From positions 310,001-374,000 of the forward strand of contig JABABD010000040.1 in assembly GCA_014238425.1 (NCBI GenBank): DNA of 64,000 nt, written 5' to 3'. Origin of the DNA: Flavobacteriaceae bacterium (GTDB lineage: Bacteria; Bacteroidota; Bacteroidia; Flavobacteriales; Flavobacteriaceae). Under the pieces are notes generated by a model, which was not told where the DNA came from, did not search any database, and saw nothing but the letters and a program-made list of their open reading frames with translations. A program made the translations under genes and the position numbers. Numbering within the stretch: position 1 is the stretch's first letter; each line of letters opens with the position of its first letter. Of the stretch, positions 8,793-17,415 are shown piece by piece.

Positions 8793-9764
8793 TTATTTTA
8801 TGTTCATGAAGGCTTCAAAAAGATTAAAAAACTTTTCGGGTTCTTCTAAATAAGGATTATGCCCGCTTTGCTCAAACATTTCAAATTGTGCCTGAGGCAT
8901 AAAGATTTTATATTGCACAGCAAATTCTGGTGTAGAAATTCCATCGTACCGACCTGCCACGATTAATGTCTTAGCCGTTATATGCCTAAGCTGTTTTCTA
9001 TAATCCTGATCAATCATACTTCCGCTAACATCAAAGTCTCCATCTACACCAATGATTGCAACATATACCTCATTTGCCCAACCTCTGTGCTTGAATTTAG
9101 GAGAATTCTGTTTTAGTTTTGTATTGTGATAGTAAATATATTTTGTTGGGAAATTACCGTAAACTGTTTTTAGCGGTTCTTCACTCGACAAATACCCTAG
9201 CCTTCGTAACGAATCTACTTTCTTCCATTTTTCAGGAAAATGCGTTTTTGCATAATGATTATAACTATCGCAATTAGCTTGCCACATAGCACCGCTGTGA
9301 AACCCATTAATAAGGACCATTTTATCGACATTATCAGGATATTTTATCGCATATGCCTGTGCCGGAACTGTTCCGTAAGAATGCCCAACTAGTGATATTT
9401 TATCAAACTTTAATTTTTTTCGAAGTTTTTCAATAAGGGCCACATCATTTTCTACTGAATATTCTGATATTTTTTTTGCATCATCCGATTTACCTCTTCC
9501 TAAGAAATCAAAAAACACTACCGTATTTGTTTTGTAGTAGTGCCCAAAATTGCCCTGCATATAGTCATGAGAATTCCCTGGACCACCAGGCAAAAAGAAA
9601 ATAGGCTCTCCCTTACCTTTGACCTCAACATTAATCTTATAACCATCAATAACATGAAATTCAGACGTGAATTCATTATGAATATTTGTGGTATTTTTAG
9701 ATTGTCCATGGAGATGCACACTAATACCGAATACAACTAAAATTAAAAAATAAAGTCGTGTCAT
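8793..9764 (-). CDS. Exported alpha/beta hydrolase, S33 prolyl-iminopeptidase-like
   Basis: The 323-residue protein has a Sec signal peptide (MTRLYFLILVVFGISVHLHGQ), so it should act in the periplasm or at the membrane. The fold motifs of the S33 family are present: PGGPG oxyanion segment, FDFLGRGKSD, nucleophile elbow GHSYGT (Ser129), acid Asp274 in GRYDGIS and His302 in SGHNPY. The triad is complete. A TTG two codons upstream (9770) is also in frame, but the ATG gives a cleaner signal peptide. It sits 6-12 bases after the KAS gene and just ahead of bioB. That position invites a BioH-like role, but the export signal argues against pimeloyl-ACP ester cleavage in the cytoplasm. Confidence 0.8.
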   Translation of the reverse strand: MTRLYFLILVVFGISVHLHGQSKNTTNIHNEFTSEFHVIDGYKINVEVKGKGEPIFFLPGGPGNSHDYMQGNFGHYYKTNTVVFFDFLGRGKSDDAKKISEYSVENDVALIEKLRKKLKFDKISLVGHSYGTVPAQAYAIKYPDNVDKMVLINGFHSGAMWQANCDSYNHYAKTHFPEKWKKVDSLRRLGYLSSEEPLKTVYGNFPTKYIYYHNTKLKQNSPKFKHRGWANEVYVAIIGVDGDFDVSGSMIDQDYRKQLRHITAKTLIVAGRYDGISTPEFAVQYKIFMPQAQFEMFEQSGHNPYLEEPEKFFNLFEAFMNIK

Positions 9765-9776
9765 ATTCAAATATAA

Positions 9777-10928
9777 TTATTTTGTCAACAGTATGCTAAC
9801 CGCATTTCCTCCAAAACCTACAGCGTTTACGAGAATGTTCTTAATTCGCCTTGGTTGGTTGTTTTTAATAAATGGAACATCGATAAATTCTTGTTGTTGA
9901 AGCATCAAAATTGCCATTTCAATATTCAACATCCCTGATGCTCCAAGTGTATGACCTATTTTCCATTTATTGTTGGTTAAAGATGGCATATGACTTTCAA
10001 AAACTAACTTTATAGCATTGTATTCTGCTAAATCTCCTTTTATAGTTCCAGGAGTATGAGTTACGATGATATCAATTTCACTTGGATCTAACGTTCCTAA
10101 AGCCATCGACATTGATCTTTGAAAACAATCAGCATTAGTAGATAAGGATACATTATGCTCCAACACTTCAGTAGCATATCCGATTCCACTAATAATCGCC
10201 AAGGCATTCCCTCTAACACCTTTTTCTAAGCACGCCATGGATGCGCCCTCACCAAGAATCATGGTGTTTTGCATCTTTTCAAAATCTGATGCTTTACACG
10301 GATAGTCACCATCTGAAGATGCATATATCTTCAAAGCCTTCATTTGAGCAATCGTAAATGGTGTAAAAGGTGCTTCACTTCCGCCAACCAAGAATTTATC
10401 ACACATATCTGAATTAATCCATGCTATACCATTCAATACAGCATGAAGCGCCGTAGAACAAGTTATAGAATGGCTTATTTCTGGCCCTTTAGTTTGAAGA
10501 TCATGTGCGACCCAAGACGAAATATTACCTAATGTTGTCGTTGGAGAACTAAGTGTTTTGGCTTTTCTATTCTTTAGAAAATCCGTGTGGTATGCTTCAA
10601 AAAGACCAGTAGCCCCTCTTGAAGACCCTATATTTATGCCAAAATTATCAAAGCCTTTCCAACTCGCCATTTTTATAGCTTCTCTAGAGGCGAGTATTGC
10701 ATATAAAACCGAATCATCCAATAACTTATACTTGTCATCAGAATTTCTTAATGTTATAATTTTCTCCTTTACTTTTAAAGATAGTTCTGCAATAAAATCT
10801 CTTGAATCTCTATAGGTTCTTTTTTTAATAAAATGTTGAGGGCTTTTGTATCCATCCCATGTTTCTTCTAAAGATTCTCCCAAAGGAGAAATAGAAGAAA
10901 TTGCGGTGATTGAGATTGGCTTTTGCAA
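9777..10928 (-). CDS. Beta-ketoacyl synthase (KAS I/II-type) in the biotin region
   Basis: The 383-residue thiolase-fold protein has the full condensing-enzyme triad: Cys157 in SITCSTALHAVL, His291 in THTPGTIKGD and His326 in KIGHTLGASG. The Gly-rich C-terminal NAVGFGGNAVS is typical of FabF/FabB-like enzymes, which condense malonyl-ACP with acyl-ACP. The start is TTG at 10928; an in-frame TGA lies four codons upstream and no ATG is available. It is the first gene of a tight leftward unit (KAS-hydrolase-bioB-cupin) with a promoter-like element just upstream. The position suggests a part in making the pimeloyl precursor of biotin, but this is inference; some other acyl chain is possible. Confidence 0.85.
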   Translation of the reverse strand: MQKPISITAISSISPLGESLEETWDGYKSPQHFIKKRTYRDSRDFIAELSLKVKEKIITLRNSDDKYKLLDDSVLYAILASREAIKMASWKGFDNFGINIGSSRGATGLFEAYHTDFLKNRKAKTLSSPTTTLGNISSWVAHDLQTKGPEISHSITCSTALHAVLNGIAWINSDMCDKFLVGGSEAPFTPFTIAQMKALKIYASSDGDYPCKASDFEKMQNTMILGEGASMACLEKGVRGNALAIISGIGYATEVLEHNVSLSTNADCFQRSMSMALGTLDPSEIDIIVTHTPGTIKGDLAEYNAIKLVFESHMPSLTNNKWKIGHTLGASGMLNIEMAILMLQQQEFIDVPFIKNNQPRRIKNILVNAVGFGGNAVSILLTK

Positions 10929-10944
10929 ATTTTTGTAATTTCAG

Positions 10945-10952
10945 CAAAAGTA
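10945..10952 (-). promoter_or_regulatory. TACTTTTG -7 element upstream of the KAS-bioB unit
   Basis: Read on the minus strand the site is TACTTTTG, an exact match to the Bacteroidota TAnnTTTG -7 consensus. It lies 16 bases upstream of the TTG start of the ketoacyl synthase, giving a short leader. No clear -33 TTG was found at the usual spacing. Confidence 0.5.
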
Positions 10953-11059
10953 ATGTTTATAGCATTTATATTACTTATTTCATTTAATGAAAAATATAAT
11001 TTTTACAATAGTAACAAATCTGAAGTTTGGGTTACTAATAATTAAATTTTGATTCTCTT

Positions 11060-11512
11060 ATGGAAAAAAACACACAACAAAAAAGTTGGTTTGGTCGGAA
11101 TTGGATTTGGGTTGTCCCTACTGGTGGTTGCTTGACGATTGTCTTGCTTGGTGTTTTTGGTATCGGCGCGGCAATTTTTGGCGGCATGAAAATGTTAAAG
11201 AATTCTGAGCCTTATGAGTATGCCGTTGAAGAAGCCTCTAATAACCAAGAACTTATTTCTAGAATTGGAGAGCCTGTTGAAACTGACGGCATTATGCAGG
11301 GTTCTTTAAATTATAGTAACGGTAAAAGTTCAGCAGACATTACAGTACCATTAGACATTACAGTACCATTAAAAGGCCCTAAAGGAAAAGCATCTGTTTC
11401 AATTAAAGGAGAAAAATTAAATACCGATTGGGAGTACGAAGCGTTTTATATCACCATAAAAGATACTCAAGAAAAAATTAATCTGTTAGATAAGGCTTTA
11501 GAAGGTTTCTAA
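11060..11512 (+). CDS. Coa1-family membrane protein
   Basis: The 150-residue protein has a short cytoplasmic N-terminus, one Gly-rich membrane helix (WIWVVPTGGCLTIVLLGVFGIGAAIF) and a soluble domain (EASNNQELISRIGEPVETDGIMQGSLNY). The latter resembles the family named after cytochrome oxidase assembly factor Coa1. Involvement in oxidase assembly is a family-based guess, because no oxidase gene is nearby. The soluble domain contains an exact 18-base tandem duplication (11336-11371) that doubles DITVPL. The gene runs opposite to the biotin genes, separates the two halves of the cluster, and overlaps the 3' end of bioA by 15 bases. Confidence 0.65.
   Translation: MEKNTQQKSWFGRNWIWVVPTGGCLTIVLLGVFGIGAAIFGGMKMLKNSEPYEYAVEEASNNQELISRIGEPVETDGIMQGSLNYSNGKSSADITVPLDITVPLKGPKGKASVSIKGEKLNTDWEYEAFYITIKDTQEKINLLDKALEGF
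11336..11371 (+). repeat. Perfect 18-bp in-frame tandem duplication
   Basis: The unit gacattacagtaccatta occurs twice without interruption and without a mismatch inside the Coa1-family gene. It adds six residues (DITVPL twice) and keeps the frame. Perfect identity suggests a recent event. Confidence 0.95.
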
Positions 11513-12763
11513 AGCGCTCTCAATAACACTATATATTTTATTTAGTTGTTTATCTGTAATCACAAAAGGTGCTAGAATATAAATGGTATTCCCTAACGGA
11601 CGTAAACAAACACCTTTCTCCATAAAGAAATTAAAGAGTTTGAAGCGCAAATCTCCATAGCGTTCCATCTTTATATCTAAATCCATAGCGTAAATAATTC
11701 CTAATTGTCGGGTTTCAGCAACTTTAGGATGATTTTTCATACGCGTATCAAACTCCTTATGCGATGCACTGATGCGCTTAATGTTTGATTGAATCTCCTC
11801 TGTTTGTAATAATTCTATGCTTGCTAGAGCAGCTTGACAAGCAATAGGGTTCGCAGAATATGTATGCCCGTGAAAAAAACCTTTGGCTAGCTCATCACTT
11901 AAAAAGGCTTCATAAATAACTTGCGAGCAAGATGTAATTGCCATTGGCGTCATTCCTCCTGTCAACGATTTAGCCATACAAATGATATCTGGCAAATTCG
12001 TTAAATGTTCAGATGCAAAATATGTCCCCGTCTTGCCAAAACCTGTCATAACCTCATCCGCAACGGTAATCACGCCATTAGATCTAGCAATATTTAACAA
12101 AGTGTCGAGATAACTTGAATCATACATTTTCATGGCGGCGGCTCCTTGCACAAGGGGTTCGTAAACAAAAGCCGCAACAGTACCCGTTTTAGCCAGCTCA
12201 ATGAATCGTCGTTTTACAGACTCAAAATTCTTGACGTTAGGCACTTCAATGCGTTCTACATCAATAAAGAATTCTTCGAAAGGACCATTATAAATCGACA
12301 ATCCTGACACGCTCATAGCACCAAATGTATCCCCATGAAATCCATTTTCCAGTGCAATTATTTTTCGTCGCTTCTCACCCTTGTTAAAATGATATTGTAA
12401 GGCCATTTTTATTGCAACATCTACCGAGGTTGAACCATTATCACTAAAGAACAATTTTTCTTGATTACGCGGTAGTAAATTTATGAGGGCTTCTGATAAT
12501 TTTATAGCTGGCTCATGTGTGAAGCCGGTAAACACAACATGATCCAATTGCTGCATTTGTTTATGGACTCTGTTTACTATATAATCATTGCAGTGACCAT
12601 ACATACAGGTATACCAAGAGGCAATTCCATCTATATACTCCTTCTCATTTTCGTCATACAATATACAGCCCTTTGCCTTTGTAATAGCAATGGTATCTGG
12701 ATGTATTTTATGCTGCGTGAGCGGATGCCAAAGATGTTTTTTATCGCGTTCTTGAAATGTCAT
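11498..12763 (-). CDS. bioA: Adenosylmethionine--8-amino-7-oxononanoate aminotransferase BioA
   Basis: A 421-residue PLP-dependent class III aminotransferase that uses SAM as amino donor to turn KAPA into DAPA in biotin synthesis. The PLP lysine is Lys265 in MAKSLTGG; the cofactor-binding Asp236 lies in ADEVMTGFGKTG. The N-terminal LWHPLTQ and GIASWYTCMYGHC, the NGSTSVDVAIKMA phosphate loop and FFHGHTYSANP are all characteristic. It overlaps bioD by four bases (ATGA), implying translational coupling in the order bioF-DUF2007-bioD-bioA. Its 3' end overlaps the convergent Coa1-family gene by 15 bases. Confidence 0.95.
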   Translation of the reverse strand: MTFQERDKKHLWHPLTQHKIHPDTIAITKAKGCILYDENEKEYIDGIASWYTCMYGHCNDYIVNRVHKQMQQLDHVVFTGFTHEPAIKLSEALINLLPRNQEKLFFSDNGSTSVDVAIKMALQYHFNKGEKRRKIIALENGFHGDTFGAMSVSGLSIYNGPFEEFFIDVERIEVPNVKNFESVKRRFIELAKTGTVAAFVYEPLVQGAAAMKMYDSSYLDTLLNIARSNGVITVADEVMTGFGKTGTYFASEHLTNLPDIICMAKSLTGGMTPMAITSCSQVIYEAFLSDELAKGFFHGHTYSANPIACQAALASIELLQTEEIQSNIKRISASHKEFDTRMKNHPKVAETRQLGIIYAMDLDIKMERYGDLRFKLFNFFMEKGVCLRPLGNTIYILAPFVITDKQLNKIYSVIESALETF

Positions 12764-13377
12764 AATCCTTTCAAATTATCTTTAAACAATTGAGCATATT
12801 CTTTAATCACATTTTTGTCAAAATATGGTTCTTCCTCGATACGTCCTATTACAAGGGTTTTTGTCATTTTCTTTATAATATCTTCTGTTGATTTATGCTC
12901 ATTCCCACTAAAAACAAGAGACACATCAAAGCCTTTATTTTTCAAATAATTGACAGTCAATAGCGTATGATTAATACTGCCTAAATAATGTCGTGACACT
13001 ACAACGACTTTATAATTCGGTTTAATTATATCCAGAATGGTCTGTTTGTTATTCAATGGTACAAGTAACCCACCTGCACCTTCTATAACCAAATCGTTTT
13101 TTGTTACAGGTTCTTTGATTTCTTTCAAATCAATTGAAATTTGGTCTATTTCTGCGGCCGCATGTGGACTCATAGGGGTTTGCAGTGCAAAACTGTTAGA
13201 GTGACATTTAGATCGAGTATTAGAAATCAATCTTTCAACCTTCAATGTGTCACAATTATCCAATTCGCCAGCCTGAATAGGTTTCCAATAATCAGCTTGT
13301 AATGCTTCAACTATGATAGCTGATGCCACAGTCTTACCAACTTCAGTTGAAATGCCTGTTACAAATATCTTTTTCAT
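12760..13377 (-). CDS. bioD: Dethiobiotin synthetase BioD
   Basis: The 205-residue product closes the ureido ring of biotin from DAPA, CO2 and ATP. Its P-loop is near the N-terminus (FVTGISTEVGKT). YWKPIQAG, the ATP/metal site VIEGAGGLLVPL and the later VVVSRHYLGSINHTLLT are all BioD signatures. It starts immediately after the stop of the DUF2007 gene and overlaps bioA by four bases, so it belongs to one tight biotin operon. Length and motifs are normal for the family. Confidence 0.95.
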   Translation of the reverse strand: MKKIFVTGISTEVGKTVASAIIVEALQADYWKPIQAGELDNCDTLKVERLISNTRSKCHSNSFALQTPMSPHAAAEIDQISIDLKEIKEPVTKNDLVIEGAGGLLVPLNNKQTILDIIKPNYKVVVVSRHYLGSINHTLLTVNYLKNKGFDVSLVFSGNEHKSTEDIIKKMTKTLVIGRIEEEPYFDKNVIKEYAQLFKDNLKGL

Positions 13378-13755
13378 TTAAAACACCGTTTTACACTCAT
13401 TACATATATGTCTGGTCTTTTCGAAAAAAGGAAATAACATATAGAAGAGGTTTTTTCTTTGTAAAGGGGCGAATAAAATTCTCGTAGAATCACATGCCAT
13501 GCAATGGATTTCATTTCCCCATTTATCCTTCTCATAAGCCCTGATATTATTATAAATCTCGACAGCTTTTTCTAAATCTTCATTATGTACTAAGAGCTTT
13601 ACACCACCAATAGCTTGGCTCAATAAGGGATCTGAATCAATTGTTTTTTCGTCCGCAAACATCACTCTTACGTTTTCAGATTCTAATTTAGCTTTTATGA
13701 CCTGAGCTTCTGTCGAATACTCAAAAACTGTCAAAATGGTATAGTTGTGATTCAT
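13378..13755 (-). CDS. DUF2007 protein with C-terminal zinc ribbon
   Basis: The first ~70 residues (NYTILTVFEYSTEAQVIKAKLESENV ... LLVHNEDLEKAVEIYNNI) match the DUF2007 'putative signal transducing' fold, which is ferredoxin-like. A C-terminal zinc-ribbon-like part follows, with the pairs CMAC and CNEC. The true start is taken as the ATG at 13755, 10 bases after the bioF stop; the frame is also open to a TTG at 13773. The gene sits between bioF and bioD with almost no spacing, so it is co-transcribed with biotin synthesis genes. Whether it regulates or merely accompanies them is unknown. Confidence 0.75.
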   Translation of the reverse strand: MNHNYTILTVFEYSTEAQVIKAKLESENVRVMFADEKTIDSDPLLSQAIGGVKLLVHNEDLEKAVEIYNNIRAYEKDKWGNEIHCMACDSTRILFAPLQRKNLFYMLFPFFEKTRHICNECKTVF

Positions 13756-13765
13756 CCATAAAGTT

Positions 13766-14902
13766 TCATACAAATGTAGCTAAGAGTCCTAACACATCCT
13801 CAATTTCTTTAGAAGTATTATAGGCATGTAAGCAGAATCGTAATCGTTCTTGTCCTTCAGGCACAGTTGGCGACAAAATGGCCTTGACATCAAATCCTTT
13901 CTCCTTAAGCCCTTGACTTATGGATTTTACGGTTTCATTGCGTGGAATAACACAAGAATGTATTGCAGAATTACTATCTATAAAATAATCTTGAAGTCCG
14001 TTCTTAGTTATCAATGTCTTGAAAAGCATGATATTTTCATTAAGCTGTTCTATTGACCCAGTAGAATACAATTCCTCATAAGCACATCTTATAGTCGCCA
14101 ATGAATGTGGAGGCAAGGCCGTAGTATAAATAAATGGGCGAGAAAAATTTATCAAATACTGTTTTAAATCTTTATTTCCAAGAATGGCAGCGCCATGTGC
14201 GCCCAATCCTTTCCCAAAAGTCATGATTCGAGCGAATACCTTATCCTGCAGTTCCAATTGCGAAATCAATCCTTCTCCCTTATTGCCATGAACTCCTATT
14301 GCATGTGCCTCATCTACAATTAAATGGCAATTATTTATAACACATAAATCAGATAACTTAAAAAAATCTGGAGAATCTCCATCCATAGAGAACACTGATT
14401 CTGTAACAACATACACCACATCATCTTGGTGATTGCGTTTCATTATTTTTTCTAGATTCGCTAAATCATTATGTTTAAATTTATAAGCTTTTGCATGACT
14501 CATGGTAATGCCATCTCTAATGGAAGCGTGGATATATTCGTCATACAGGATGATATCGCCTTTTTGAGGTACCGACGAAAAAAAACCAAGATTAGCATTA
14601 TACCCAGAATTAAAAACAACCGCAGATTCAGATCCATAAACGTTACAAAGCAACGTTTCTACAACATTAAATAGTTTATGGTTGCCTGTTAGCAGCCTTG
14701 ATCCGGTGGAGCTATTTTGAGTTAGACCTTCATTAACCAACAGCTTATGCGCACTATTAAAAATGGTTTTACTTTGAGCAAGCCCTAAATAATCATTGGA
14801 TGAAAAATCAACTAATCCATTTTGATCAGTAAGTTTCCGTAGAGCATCATCCGCATCTCGAATATCCAGTTTCAATTTTAACCTTTTTGGGAACTCATTC
14901 AT
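13766..14902 (-). CDS. bioF: 8-amino-7-oxononanoate synthase BioF
   Basis: A 378-residue alpha-oxoamine synthase that condenses pimeloyl-thioester with L-alanine in the first dedicated ring-forming step of biotin synthesis. PLP Lys231 is in TFGKGLGAHGAAI. The Asp/His pair Asp197 and His200 is in VDEAHAIGVHG, and STGSRLLTGNH plus FSSNDYLGLA are diagnostic. It is the first gene of the bioF-DUF2007-bioD-bioA unit. A TATTTTTG element (TAnnTTTG type) lies 5-12 bases before the start codon, which would leave almost no leader. Confidence 0.92.
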   Translation of the reverse strand: MNEFPKRLKLKLDIRDADDALRKLTDQNGLVDFSSNDYLGLAQSKTIFNSAHKLLVNEGLTQNSSTGSRLLTGNHKLFNVVETLLCNVYGSESAVVFNSGYNANLGFFSSVPQKGDIILYDEYIHASIRDGITMSHAKAYKFKHNDLANLEKIMKRNHQDDVVYVVTESVFSMDGDSPDFFKLSDLCVINNCHLIVDEAHAIGVHGNKGEGLISQLELQDKVFARIMTFGKGLGAHGAAILGNKDLKQYLINFSRPFIYTTALPPHSLATIRCAYEELYSTGSIEQLNENIMLFKTLITKNGLQDYFIDSNSAIHSCVIPRNETVKSISQGLKEKGFDVKAILSPTVPEGQERLRFCLHAYNTSKEIEDVLGLLATFV

Positions 14903-14906
14903 AGTA

Positions 14907-14914
14907 CAAAAATA
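14907..14914 (-). promoter_or_regulatory. Candidate -7 element of the bioF operon
   Basis: Minus-strand TATTTTTG matches TAnnTTTG. It is so close to the bioF ATG (14902) that the transcript would be leaderless or nearly so, which lowers confidence. No -33 motif is apparent and no BirA-type operator was recognised. Confidence 0.35.
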
Positions 14915-14941
14915 CTATCTTGGATGCTTATATTTTATACC

Positions 14942-16759
14942 ATGAAAAATAATCTTCTTTTATTAACATTTTTGGTGCTTTTTAATTGTAAATCGGCCAG
15001 TACTAAAACAGCAACAACAGAAAAAGCAACTGTGACTCAAAAGACCTCATCGCTATACGAGATATCGTTTGAAAATGCTGTACATCATGAGGCTACCATA
15101 AATGCCACTTTTAATAATCTAAATGATGATGACGTAGAATTTAGAATGAGCAGAACATCCCCAGGACGCTATGCATTGCATGAATTCATGAAGAATATAT
15201 ATTCAGTTAAAGTGACAGATAGTAAAGGAAATGAATTAAAAGCAACCCGCCCTAACCCGTATTCATGGAAAGTAAAAGGACACGATGGCACTATAAAAGT
15301 GAGCTATACATTGTTTGCAAATCGCGGTGGTGGCACTTATGCACAGATTGATGAAACTCATGCTCATCTTAATATTCCAGCAACATTTATCTATGCTCCT
15401 AGTTTGGCTCACGATGCCATTGAAGTGACATTTAATGTTCGAAAAGACCTCAATTGGAAGATTGCAACTCAGCTAAAATCTTTAGGAAATAATACATATT
15501 ACGCCAAAGATCTTCAATATTTTATGGACAGCCCTACTGAAATTAGTAATCATAGTGTTCGTTCTTTTGATGTAAAGGGGCAAGCCGTCAATTTCGTATT
15601 ACACCACAACGGCACTGAGGCGGAGCTAGATGCATACTTTCAAAAAGTAAAACAAGTAGTATTACAGCAGGAAGCTATTTTTGGCGAATTACCTAAATAC
15701 GATTATGGTGCCTATTATTTCTTAGCCTGTTATATTCCAAATGCTTCTGGTGATGGTATGGAACATCGTAACTCCACCATTTTAACAAGTACTCGAAGTC
15801 TAGCAGATGGTGGTTTGGAAAGGAATATTGGTACGGTTTCGCATGAGTTTTTTCACTGTTGGAATGTTGAACGCATAAGACCACGATCTTTAGAGCCTTT
15901 TGATTTTGAAGAAGCTAATATGAGCGGTGAACTTTGGTTTGCTGAAGGTTTTACAAGCTATTATGATGACCTTACATTATGCAGAGCAGGATTGACGAGT
16001 CAAGAAGACTATATAAAAGGATTGGCTGGTACATTTAACTATGTTTGGAATTCTCCTGGGCGTCAGTTTTTCAACCCGATAGAGATGAGTTATCAAGCGC
16101 CTTTTGTAGATGCTGCACGTTCTGTAGATCCTGTAAATAGAAACAACACCTTTATTTCCTATTACTCTTATGGAAGTGCCTTAGGCTTGGCTTTAGATCT
16201 ATCGTTAAGAGAGAACCAATTGAATTTAGATGATTATATGAAACTGGTCTGGAAGACTTTTGGTAAAAATGAAATACCCTATACTGTATCAGATTTACAT
16301 AAGACGTTAAACACCTATGCGGGAACAACCTTTGGTGATCATTTTTTCAATAACTACGTATACAAAAGCGGAATGCCAAACATGGTCAATTTATTTAATA
16401 CCGTTGGCATTTCCTTGGACCAGTTTAAAAATAGAGTGCGTTTTGGAGCCTTTGTTAGAGATGGGGTTATTAGTAGCAACACATCAATAGGTTCTTCTGC
16501 GTATAACGCTGGATTGGAGAATGGCGACAAAATTATTAGCATAGGTGATTATAGCTTAGATAAGGATACTAATCTTAATTCTGTATTAAAGAATTTTAAA
16601 TCTGGAGATGAGGCGAAAGTGGTGTACAAACGATTTGGAAACGAGCGAACAACTACCATTAAGTTTCTACCAGATAATGCTTATACTATTTCTCTAGACC
16701 TAAATGCCGACTTTAACAGTAAGATAAAGAGAGATGCATGGTTAGGGCCTAAGGGATAG
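14942..16759 (+). CDS. M61-family metallopeptidase lipoprotein with PDZ domain
   Basis: The start is placed at the ATG at 14942 (MKNNLLLLTFLVLFNCKS), which gives a lipoprotein leader with Cys in a LFNC lipobox; an in-frame ATG 18 bases upstream would spoil it. The 605-residue protein is an M61 (glycyl aminopeptidase) zinc peptidase. It has an N-terminal beta domain, the GDGMEHRNS segment, the zinc motif HEFFH and third ligand Glu in WFAEGFTSYY, followed by a C-terminal PDZ domain (SAYNAGLENGDKIISIGDY). It is probably periplasmic. It is divergent from bioF with only 39 bases between starts and convergent with the next gene. Confidence 0.88.
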   Translation: MKNNLLLLTFLVLFNCKSASTKTATTEKATVTQKTSSLYEISFENAVHHEATINATFNNLNDDDVEFRMSRTSPGRYALHEFMKNIYSVKVTDSKGNELKATRPNPYSWKVKGHDGTIKVSYTLFANRGGGTYAQIDETHAHLNIPATFIYAPSLAHDAIEVTFNVRKDLNWKIATQLKSLGNNTYYAKDLQYFMDSPTEISNHSVRSFDVKGQAVNFVLHHNGTEAELDAYFQKVKQVVLQQEAIFGELPKYDYGAYYFLACYIPNASGDGMEHRNSTILTSTRSLADGGLERNIGTVSHEFFHCWNVERIRPRSLEPFDFEEANMSGELWFAEGFTSYYDDLTLCRAGLTSQEDYIKGLAGTFNYVWNSPGRQFFNPIEMSYQAPFVDAARSVDPVNRNNTFISYYSYGSALGLALDLSLRENQLNLDDYMKLVWKTFGKNEIPYTVSDLHKTLNTYAGTTFGDHFFNNYVYKSGMPNMVNLFNTVGISLDQFKNRVRFGAFVRDGVISSNTSIGSSAYNAGLENGDKIISIGDYSLDKDTNLNSVLKNFKSGDEAKVVYKRFGNERTTTIKFLPDNAYTISLDLNADFNSKIKRDAWLGPKG

Positions 16760-16771
16760 TTAGATATAATG

Positions 16772-17320
16772 TTAATCCAGAAATTCGATTTTACCTGTTT
16801 TCTTATAGGTCTCTTTGTCAATCCATTTATAATCATTGGAGATTGTTGCATCGAGAAGGTCAATTTTTAATTCCTCAGAAATATCGTATCCCATGTTATA
16901 GGCATCCTTAATACTATTTCTTTCAAACAATTCAAAATGTTTGTTTGTATCGTACCACAAATTAACTTCATAGACCAAACTACCATCTTGCTTGAGTCTT
17001 CCAAACACAGAGATATATTCTGGATTATCAATGGTTGCCCATTTTCCTAGTTTTATAGGACCAACTTCAAAAGAAGGTTTGAATCTATTATTTTTCAGAT
17101 CAATATATACTCTTTTTTGTGAGCAAAAGCCTGCACCAAAAGCTAATAACAAAGCAATATGCTCGATGTTAGTGACAAGAATCTTGAATCCATTATACTC
17201 CCAATTCGCCTCATAGAACGAATTTATTATCAAACCCACAGCAAAAGTAAAAAATACAGCTGCAATAATCAGTTGAAATATTGGCCTTGCTGATTCACTT
17301 ACAATGATTTTATCTTTCAT
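16772..17320 (-). CDS. Two-helix membrane protein of unknown function
   Basis: The 182-residue protein begins with a short polar segment followed by two hydrophobic helices (FQLIIAAVFFTFAVGLII and IEHIALLLAFGAGFCS). A soluble C-terminal domain rich in charged and aromatic residues follows (RVYIDLKNNRFKPSFEVGPIKLGKWATI). I do not recognise a family with a known role. It is divergently transcribed from the DUF2975-XRE pair across a symmetrical promoter region, so it is likely under the same control. Its 3' end faces the M61 peptidase gene with a 12-base gap. Confidence 0.65.
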   Translation of the reverse strand: MKDKIIVSESARPIFQLIIAAVFFTFAVGLIINSFYEANWEYNGFKILVTNIEHIALLLAFGAGFCSQKRVYIDLKNNRFKPSFEVGPIKLGKWATIDNPEYISVFGRLKQDGSLVYEVNLWYDTNKHFELFERNSIKDAYNMGYDISEELKIDLLDATISNDYKWIDKETYKKTGKIEFLD

Positions 17321-17324
17321 CCAC

Positions 17325-17397
17325 CAAATATAAAAACAAAAAATATTATCAATAAATAATAATTTATTATTGTTTTTCGATAATTTTTATATATTTG
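17325..17397. promoter_or_regulatory. Symmetrical divergent promoter with central palindrome
   Basis: On the plus strand TTG (17370-17372), 17 bases, then TATATTTG (17390-17397) form a -33/-7 promoter for the DUF2975 gene. On the minus strand the mirrored arrangement TTG (17350-17352), 17 bases, TATATTTG (17325-17332) serves the two-helix membrane protein. Between the two -33 elements lies AATAATAA-T-TTATTATT (17355-17371), a perfect 8-bp palindrome with a one-base centre that touches the rightward -33 site. It is a plausible operator for the XRE repressor encoded at 17943. Confidence 0.65.
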
Positions 17398-17415
17398 CAA
17401 TAGAAATTATCAACC

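Noticed and set aside
8793-9764. Alpha/beta hydrolase next to bioB as the BioH-type pimeloyl-ACP methyl ester esterase
   Set aside because: It carries a clear Sec signal peptide and PGGPG motif of S33 peptidases; BioH acts in the cytoplasm.
14924-14941. Upstream ATG as start of the M61 peptidase
   Set aside because: Adding these six residues disturbs an otherwise ideal lipoprotein leader that begins at 14942.
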